Shown: positions 15,621-19,737 of the stretch, one piece after another
How positions within the stretch are numbered: the first letter of the stretch is position 1
Layout of the letters: every line of letters starts with the position of its first letter
NCBI GenBank assembly: GCA_002423245.1
Contig: DIVD01000062.1
Span: 1-19,737 of the forward strand
Origin: Rhodobacteraceae bacterium UBA6141
Lineage (GTDB): Bacteria > Pseudomonadota > Alphaproteobacteria > Rhodobacterales > Rhodobacteraceae
Length of the DNA: 19,737 nucleotides
Direction: 5' to 3'
Translations under genes and position numbers: made by a program
Notes under the pieces: model-generated
What the model was told of the DNA's origin: nothing
Databases searched by the model: none
The model's input: the letters and a program-made list of their open reading frames with translations, nothing else

Positions 15621-16976
15621 TCAGATCGCGGAACTGTGCCCGGCCTTCGACAGCTCGTAGGCGTCGAACACCCGCGCGATCATCCGGGTCAGCGGGCGGG
15701 CGCGCTCGGGGATCGACAGTCCCGCCGGCGTCACCTCGACCATGTCGCCGAACGCCCTCTGCGCCGCGCCGAACAGCGCCGTAAGCTGCGCCGGGGTGGC
15801 GCCGGTGTCGCGGATCATCTCGCCCGCGTCGATGTGGAAGTCGCACATCACCGCCTCGATCATCCGGGCGCGCAGCAGATCCTCGCCGCTGAAGACATGG
15901 CCGCGATGGGTGGAGAAGCTGCCGTCGCGGACCGCGCGGATATGGTCCGACGTGGACGAGGCATTCTGGGCGAAGCCCTGCGGGAAGCGCGAGATCGACG
16001 ATGCGCCCATCCCCACCAGCACCGGCGCCAGATCGTCGGTATAGCCCTGGAAATTGCGGCGCAGGGTTCCGGCCCGGGCGGCGCGGGCCAGCCCGTCATG
16101 GGGCCGGGCGAAATGGTCGATGCCGATCTCGGCATAGCCGTCACGGACGAACATCTCGCGCGCGGTCTCGAACAGCCCGAGCCGTTCTTCGGGCGTGGGC
16201 AGCGCCTCCGACGGGATCATCTGCTGGCGCCGCGCCATCCACGGCACATGCGCATAGCCGTAAAGCGCCACCCGGTCCGGCGACAGGGACAGCAACATCT
16301 GCACCGATTGCGCGATCCGGGCCGGGGTCTGATGCGGCAGGCCGTAAAGGATGTCGGCATTCAGCGAGGCGACGCCGCGATCGCGGATCATCTCCACGGC
16401 GCGCCTCGTCATGTCATGGCTTTGCTCGCGGCCGATGATCTTCTGGATCTCGGGGTCGAAATCCTGCACCCCGATCGAGGCGCGGTTCATGCCGGCGGCG
16501 GCCAGGGCGTCAAGCCGCGCCGCGTCGATCTCGTTGGGGTCGATCTCCACCGAGAACTCGGCGCCGGGGCCCATCGGCACCGCCTCGAACACCGCATTCG
16601 CGACGCGGGCCATCATGTCGGCGGGCATCAGCGTCGGCGTGCCGCCGCCCCAGTGCAGCCGCGACAGCGTGACCCCCGGCGCCAGCCTGCGCTTGAGCAA
16701 TGCCAGTTCCGCCAGCAGCACATCGGCATAGGCGCGCACCGGTTCGTCGGACCGGGTGCCCTGCGTGCGGCAGGCGCAGAACCAGCACAGGCGCCGGCAG
16801 AACGGCACATGCATGTAGAGCGAGATCGAGGATCCGGCAGGGATCGCCTCGATCCAGTCGTTGAACCGGTCCGGTCCGACCGACGCGGAGAAATGCGGAG
16901 CCGTGGGGTAGCTGGTGTACCGCGGCACGCGCGCATCAAAAAGACCGAGCCGCATGAGTTGCGATTCTGTTTCCAT
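15621..16976 (-). CDS. hemN: Oxygen-independent coproporphyrinogen III oxidase
   Basis: A 451-residue radical SAM enzyme that decarboxylates coproporphyrinogen III to protoporphyrinogen IX without oxygen, needed for heme and bacteriochlorophyll when oxygen is low. The cluster motif is C60-x3-C64-x2-C67, with C69 following (FCRRLCWFCAC), the HemN CX3CX2CXC form. Also present are VPRYTSYPTAPHF at the start, LHWGGGTPTLM, SVEIDPNEID, MNRASIGVQDFD and ADILYGLPHQT. The C-terminal HemN domain is complete, so it is a true HemN and not the HemW look-alike. ATG 16976 matches the usual N-terminus; ATG 16955 is possible. Neither has a clear ribosome-binding site. In Rhodobacter the copy next to fnrL is called hemZ. 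It is divergent from fnrL, with an FNR box between. Confidence 0.95.
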   Translation of the reverse strand: METESQLMRLGLFDARVPRYTSYPTAPHFSASVGPDRFNDWIEAIPAGSSISLYMHVPFCRRLCWFCACRTQGTRSDEPVRAYADVLLAELALLKRRLAPGVTLSRLHWGGGTPTLMPADMMARVANAVFEAVPMGPGAEFSVEIDPNEIDAARLDALAAAGMNRASIGVQDFDPEIQKIIGREQSHDMTRRAVEMIRDRGVASLNADILYGLPHQTPARIAQSVQMLLSLSPDRVALYGYAHVPWMARRQQMIPSEALPTPEERLGLFETAREMFVRDGYAEIGIDHFARPHDGLARAARAGTLRRNFQGYTDDLAPVLVGMGASSISRFPQGFAQNASSTSDHIRAVRDGSFSTHRGHVFSGEDLLRARMIEAVMCDFHIDAGEMIRDTGATPAQLTALFGAAQRAFGDMVEVTPAGLSIPERARPLTRMIARVFDAYELSKAGHSSAI

Positions 16977-17011
16977 GCGCCTAGGGTTAAAAGCAGACGC
17001 CCGACAGAACC

Positions 17012-17025
17012 TTGACCCAAATCAA
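17012..17025. promoter_or_regulatory. FNR box in the hemN/fnrL gap
   Basis: TTGACCCAAATCAA fits TTGAY-N4-ATCAA exactly. Its centre is 42 bp from the hemN ATG and 17-18 bp from the fnrL ATG. For hemN it would be at the class II activating position if transcription starts about at the ATG; for fnrL it would be downstream of, or overlapping, the start site, suited to autorepression. The site is seen; the regulation is inferred. Confidence 0.85.
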
Positions 17026-17035
17026 AAGCAGTCCG

Positions 17036-17782
17036 ATGTCCATCCAGGATGCTCCCAGCCTGTCGCTTCACTGCGGCGACTGCCCGATCCGCCACCGCGC
17101 CGTCTGCGCGCGGTGCGAGGTCGATGAGTTGCAGCATCTGGAGGAGGTCAAGTATTACCGCAGTTTCGAGGCGGGCCAGACCGTCACCTGGGCGGGCGAC
17201 AAGATGGATTTCGTCGCCTCTGTCGTCTCCGGCATCGCCACGCTGACGCAGACGATGGAAGACGGGCGCACCCAGATGGTCGGCCTGCTGTTGCCGTCGG
17301 ATTTCGTCGGCCGTCCGGGGCGCGAGACGGCGGCCTACAACGTCACCGCCACCACCGACCTGCTGATGTGCTGCTTCCGCAAGCAGCCGTTCGAGGATCT
17401 GATGCTGCGCACCCCGCATGTGGCGCAGCGCCTGCTGGAAATGACGCTGGATGAACTTGACGCCGCGCGCGAATGGATGCTGCTGCTGGGGCGCAAGACC
17501 GCGCGGGAAAAGATCGCCAGCCTCGTCGCGATCATCGCGCGGCGCGACGCCTCGTTGAAGCTGCGCTCGCCGCAGGGGCGGATGGCATTCGACCTGCCGC
17601 TGACGCGCGAGGCGATGGCCGATTATCTGGGCCTCACACTGGAAACCGTCAGCCGCCAGATCTCGGCGCTGAAACGCGACGGCGTGATCGAGCTGCAGGG
17701 CAAGCGCCATGTCACGATCCCCGATTTCGACCGGCTGCTGACCGAGGCGGGCGACGACAATGACGGCGGCTATCTGGCCTGA
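17036..17782 (+). CDS. fnrL: Oxygen-sensing CRP/FNR-family regulator FnrL
   Basis: A 248-residue transcription regulator, the length of known FnrL. The N-terminus has C13, C16, C24 and C27 (in HCGDCPIRHRAVCARC), and the sensory domain has C112-C113 (LLMCCF); together they can supply four ligands to the oxygen-labile [4Fe-4S] cluster. A cyclic-nucleotide-type barrel (about 35-120) and a long dimer helix (about 128-160) follow. The helix-turn-helix contains ETVSRQIS with E203, S206 and R207, the FNR set that reads TTGAT half-sites. Without oxygen the dimer binds such boxes. ATG 17036 is preferred over 17012, which lies inside the FNR box. The ribosome-binding site is weak (AAAAGCAG). It sits beside hemN as in Rhodobacter sphaeroides. 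Confidence 0.95.
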   Translation: MSIQDAPSLSLHCGDCPIRHRAVCARCEVDELQHLEEVKYYRSFEAGQTVTWAGDKMDFVASVVSGIATLTQTMEDGRTQMVGLLLPSDFVGRPGRETAAYNVTATTDLLMCCFRKQPFEDLMLRTPHVAQRLLEMTLDELDAAREWMLLLGRKTAREKIASLVAIIARRDASLKLRSPQGRMAFDLPLTREAMADYLGLTLETVSRQISALKRDGVIELQGKRHVTIPDFDRLLTEAGDDNDGGYLA

Positions 17783-17798
17783 AGCCCATCCCGGTGGG

Positions 17799-17888
17799 GC
17801 TTGGGGGGCCCAAGCGCGGGGGGCCGGGCGCGGCGGAAAGGGGCGGCGCCGGGCCGCCCCCTTGCATCTCGGGCCGCTGCGGCCCTTT
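17799..17888. terminator. Series of hairpins between fnrL and the usp gene
   Basis: Three inverted repeats stand in a row: GCTTGGG/CCCAAGC (17799-17815), GGGCGGC/GCCGCCC (17841-17859, 5-nt loop) and GGGCCG/CGGCCC (17871-17885) followed by TTTC. The last has the form of an intrinsic terminator for fnrL, though with only three T; the usp gene converges from the other side and ends at 17893. Which hairpin stops which transcript is not clear. Confidence 0.6.
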
Positions 17889-17892
17889 CAGG

Positions 17893-18732
17893 TCAGTGCG
17901 CCATGAACACCGGCACTTCGACCATTTCCAGCATGTTGCGCGTCGCGCCGCCAAGGATCGCCTCGCGAAAGCGGGAGTGGCCGTAGGCGCCCATGACCAG
18001 CAGGTCGGCATCCACGTCGCGGGCGTGGCGGCACAGCACATCCGAAACGCGCGGCAGGGTCTTTGCCAGCACCGACACCTCGGCCTTCACGCCGTGGCGG
18101 GCCAGCCATTGCGACAGCGCGCCGCCGGGGTCCGACCGCTCGGCGCCCTGCGCGGGCGGGTCGATGATGACGATGTTCACCAGATCGGCGGCCTTCAGCA
18201 GCGGCAGCGCGGCGCGGGCGGCATGCAGGGCCTCGTTGCTCTGGTTCCAGCCCAGCACCACGCGGCTGCCGAGCCGGGCGCCCAGCCCGGTATCAGGCAG
18301 GACCAGCACGGGCGCGCCGCCGTCGAACAGCGCCGCCTCGACGATCGCCTCGGCATCCTGGGTCTGGTCCTTGCCATAGGGTTTTTGCTGCACGCACAGG
18401 TCGGCGAACCGGGCGCGCTGCGCCACGAGGATGGACAGGCCGCCCAGTTGCGCGACCGCCGCCTCTGCCGCCCAGCGGATGTCTTCGGCGGCCATGCGTT
18501 CGCGCACCGCGGCCTCTGCCTCCTCGGCGTCGCGCTGCGCCCGCTCGATCGTCTCCTGAGTGACGAAGGTGGCCGCGCCGGCATAGTAATATCCGGTCTG
18601 CGTCCGGTCGATGCCAAGGCAGAAGATGTCCAGATGGGCATCCTCGCGCCGGGCGATCTCCACTGCCGCGTCGATCTGGGCCGCTGCGGCCTCGGCGTCG
18701 GTCACGATGGTCAGGACAGATTTATAGGCCAT
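17893..18732 (-). CDS. Universal stress protein (UspA family, two-domain)
   Basis: A 279-residue cytoplasmic protein made of two UspA-like halves. The N-terminal half begins MAYKSVLTIVTDAEAAAAQI and is degenerate in its nucleotide loop. The C-terminal half (about 150-279) starts at RVVLGWNQSNEALHAARAAL and has MGAYGHSRFREAILGGATRN, close to the G-x2-G-x9-G-(S/T) ATP-binding pattern but with Gly-Gly where Gly-Ser is usual. GGGAGA lies about 6 nt before the ATG. The gene is divergent from ccoN with two perfect FNR boxes between them, and usp genes under FNR control occur beside cbb3 or arginine-fermentation genes in other bacteria. A role in low-oxygen or energy-stress survival is likely; the exact function is unknown. 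Confidence 0.9.
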   Translation of the reverse strand: MAYKSVLTIVTDAEAAAAQIDAAVEIARREDAHLDIFCLGIDRTQTGYYYAGAATFVTQETIERAQRDAEEAEAAVRERMAAEDIRWAAEAAVAQLGGLSILVAQRARFADLCVQQKPYGKDQTQDAEAIVEAALFDGGAPVLVLPDTGLGARLGSRVVLGWNQSNEALHAARAALPLLKAADLVNIVIIDPPAQGAERSDPGGALSQWLARHGVKAEVSVLAKTLPRVSDVLCRHARDVDADLLVMGAYGHSRFREAILGGATRNMLEMVEVPVFMAH

Positions 18733-18800
18733 GCTGCGTCTCCCACTATGCCTGGTGCATGTCGCAAGGGCACTCTTACCCGGTGCCGGTCTGTGGCGCC

Positions 18801-18814
18801 TTGATCCGCATCAA
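18801..18814. promoter_or_regulatory. FNR box 1 of the usp/ccoN gap
   Basis: TTGATCCGCATCAA is a perfect palindromic FNR site. Its centre lies 75-76 bp from the usp ATG; a start site 41.5 bp away (near 18766) would be preceded by TAAGAG as a -10 element on the minus strand, so this copy probably serves usp. Confidence 0.9.
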
Positions 18815-18832
18815 GCCCGCGAGTCCCGGGAC

Positions 18833-18846
18833 TTGACACAGATCAA
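18833..18846. promoter_or_regulatory. FNR box 2 of the usp/ccoN gap
   Basis: TTGACACAGATCAA is a second match, 32 bp from the first centre to centre. It lies about 101 bp before the ccoN ATG. A class II start would fall near 18881, although the -10 sequence there is poor. It probably drives ccoN. Confidence 0.88.
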
Positions 18847-18940
18847 GGCATCTTGCGCGCCCCCAGCCCAGAAGCACAACAGTCAAAAAGACAGCCGCCG
18901 GCATGAGTCGGCGGCCGGGGAAGGCGAAGGGACGCAAGGA

Positions 18941-19737
18941 ATGTGGGATTACATCAAGCTGATCGCGCTTGGTGCTGTCGCGGTGCTGGCCGCGATCGCA
19001 GCCAATTACGCGCGTGATCTGCCCTACATGGTCAACGCGCTGACTGTCATGCTGGCAGCCGCAGTGACGTTTCTGTGGGTGCTCCGGCAGGTGGACGAGG
19101 CCCGGCCGGTGCCGGTCAACGAATACAATGACGGCGTGATTCGCGCCGGCGTCATCGCGACATCGCTCTGGGGTGTCGTCGGATTTCTGGTGGGCACGTT
19201 CATCGCCTTCCAGCTTGCCTTTCCCGACCTGAACTTCGGTTTCGCCGAAGGCTACCTGAACTTCGGCAAGCTGCGGCCGCTGCACACCTCGGCGGTGATC
19301 TTCGCCTTTGGCGGCAACGCGCTGCTGATGTCGTCGTTCTACGTGGTGCAGCGCACCTCGGCGGCGCGGCTGTGGGGCGGCGGCCTCGCCTGGTTCGTGT
19401 TCTGGGGCTACAACCTCTTCATCGTGCTGGCGGCGACCGGCTACATCCTCGGCGCCACGCAGTCCAAGGAATATGCCGAGCCGGAATGGTATGTCGATCT
19501 GTGGCTGGCCATCGTCTGGGTGTCCTACCTTGTCGTGTTCATGGGAACGCTGCTCAAGCGCCGCGAAAAGCACATCTACGTCGCGAACTGGTTCTACCTG
19601 TCCTTCATCGTGACCATCGCGATGCTGCATATCGTCAACAACCTCGCGATCCCGGTCTCCATGTTCGGCTCGAAGTCGGTGCAGTTGTTCGCCGGCGTGC
19701 AGGACGCGATGACCCAGTGGTGGTATGGCCACAACGC
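18941..19737 (+). CDS. ccoN: cbb3-type cytochrome c oxidase subunit I (5' part)
   Basis: This open frame runs off the end of the window after 265 codons, roughly half of the usual protein. MWDYIKLIALGAVAVLAAIA gives the first membrane helix; the heme-copper oxidase core follows with repeated helices. H115 in LRPLHTSAVIFAFGGNALLM is the expected low-spin heme b ligand, and H264 in the final WWYGHN is a Cu_B ligand. CcoN is the catalytic subunit of the high-affinity oxidase used at low oxygen; ccoO, ccoQ and ccoP should follow beyond the edge. GAAGGGA lies about 9 nt upstream of the ATG. FNR boxes upstream point to FnrL activation. No frame disruption is seen in the part present. Confidence 0.96.
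   Translation, partial: MWDYIKLIALGAVAVLAAIAANYARDLPYMVNALTVMLAAAVTFLWVLRQVDEARPVPVNEYNDGVIRAGVIATSLWGVVGFLVGTFIAFQLAFPDLNFGFAEGYLNFGKLRPLHTSAVIFAFGGNALLMSSFYVVQRTSAARLWGGGLAWFVFWGYNLFIVLAATGYILGATQSKEYAEPEWYVDLWLAIVWVSYLVVFMGTLLKRREKHIYVANWFYLSFIVTIAMLHIVNNLAIPVSMFGSKSVQLFAGVQDAMTQWWYGHN

Overview
The window is high-GC alphaproteobacterial DNA, most likely from Rhodobacteraceae (Rhodobacter/Paracoccus relatives); the genus cannot be fixed from the sequence alone. The best pointers are a 248-residue FnrL-type regulator divergent from an oxygen-independent coproporphyrinogen oxidase, a UspA-family gene divergent from ccoN with two FNR boxes between them, a membrane-anchored cytochrome c (c_y/c552 type) divergent from prephenate dehydratase, and copies of a GC hairpin plus GGATATTT element that I associate with this order.

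Layout. 1-875 is a graveyard of nested mobile-element fragments: the start of a tyrosine integrase cut by the left end of an IS110-type element, itself cut by the right half of an IS3-family element. Directly beside it on the minus strand is the small SRP RNA gene (ffs, 983-1076) with a clear promoter; a tandem 19-bp repeat begins in its 3' end. 1138-4249 (minus) holds a small DUF4359-like protein and a three-gene ABC importer operon (NMT1/THI5-like binding protein, ATPase, permease) of unknown substrate. 4406-6316 (minus) is a cpdB-like cyclic-phosphodiesterase/nucleotidase with a TTG start. 6577-8052 (plus) is nudC followed by an SRPBCC protein. 8152-9675 is pheA (minus) divergent from the cytochrome (plus). 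9842-15596 (plus) is a complete yejABEF peptide/microcin C-type ABC transporter operon. 15621-19737 is the anaerobic/microaerobic regulon: hemN (minus), fnrL (plus), uspA-like (minus) and the 5' part of ccoN (plus, running off the end).

How it fits together. FnrL would sense oxygen through an Fe-S cluster and act at three perfect TTGAY-N4-ATCAA sites seen here, one in the hemN/fnrL gap and two in the usp/ccoN gap. These would coordinate heme synthesis without oxygen, a stress protein and the high-affinity cbb3 oxidase. The membrane-bound cytochrome c at 9148-9675 is of the family that feeds electrons to cbb3 oxidases.

I found no convincing new biological system. The points most worth a second look are the ffs-adjacent integrase with its tandem repeat, the IS110 left end that may carry a bridge-RNA remnant, the orphan importer, a hairpin over the cpdB ribosome-binding site, a slippage-prone CG tract in the yejA signal peptide, and a possible leaderless FnrL-driven hemN transcript.
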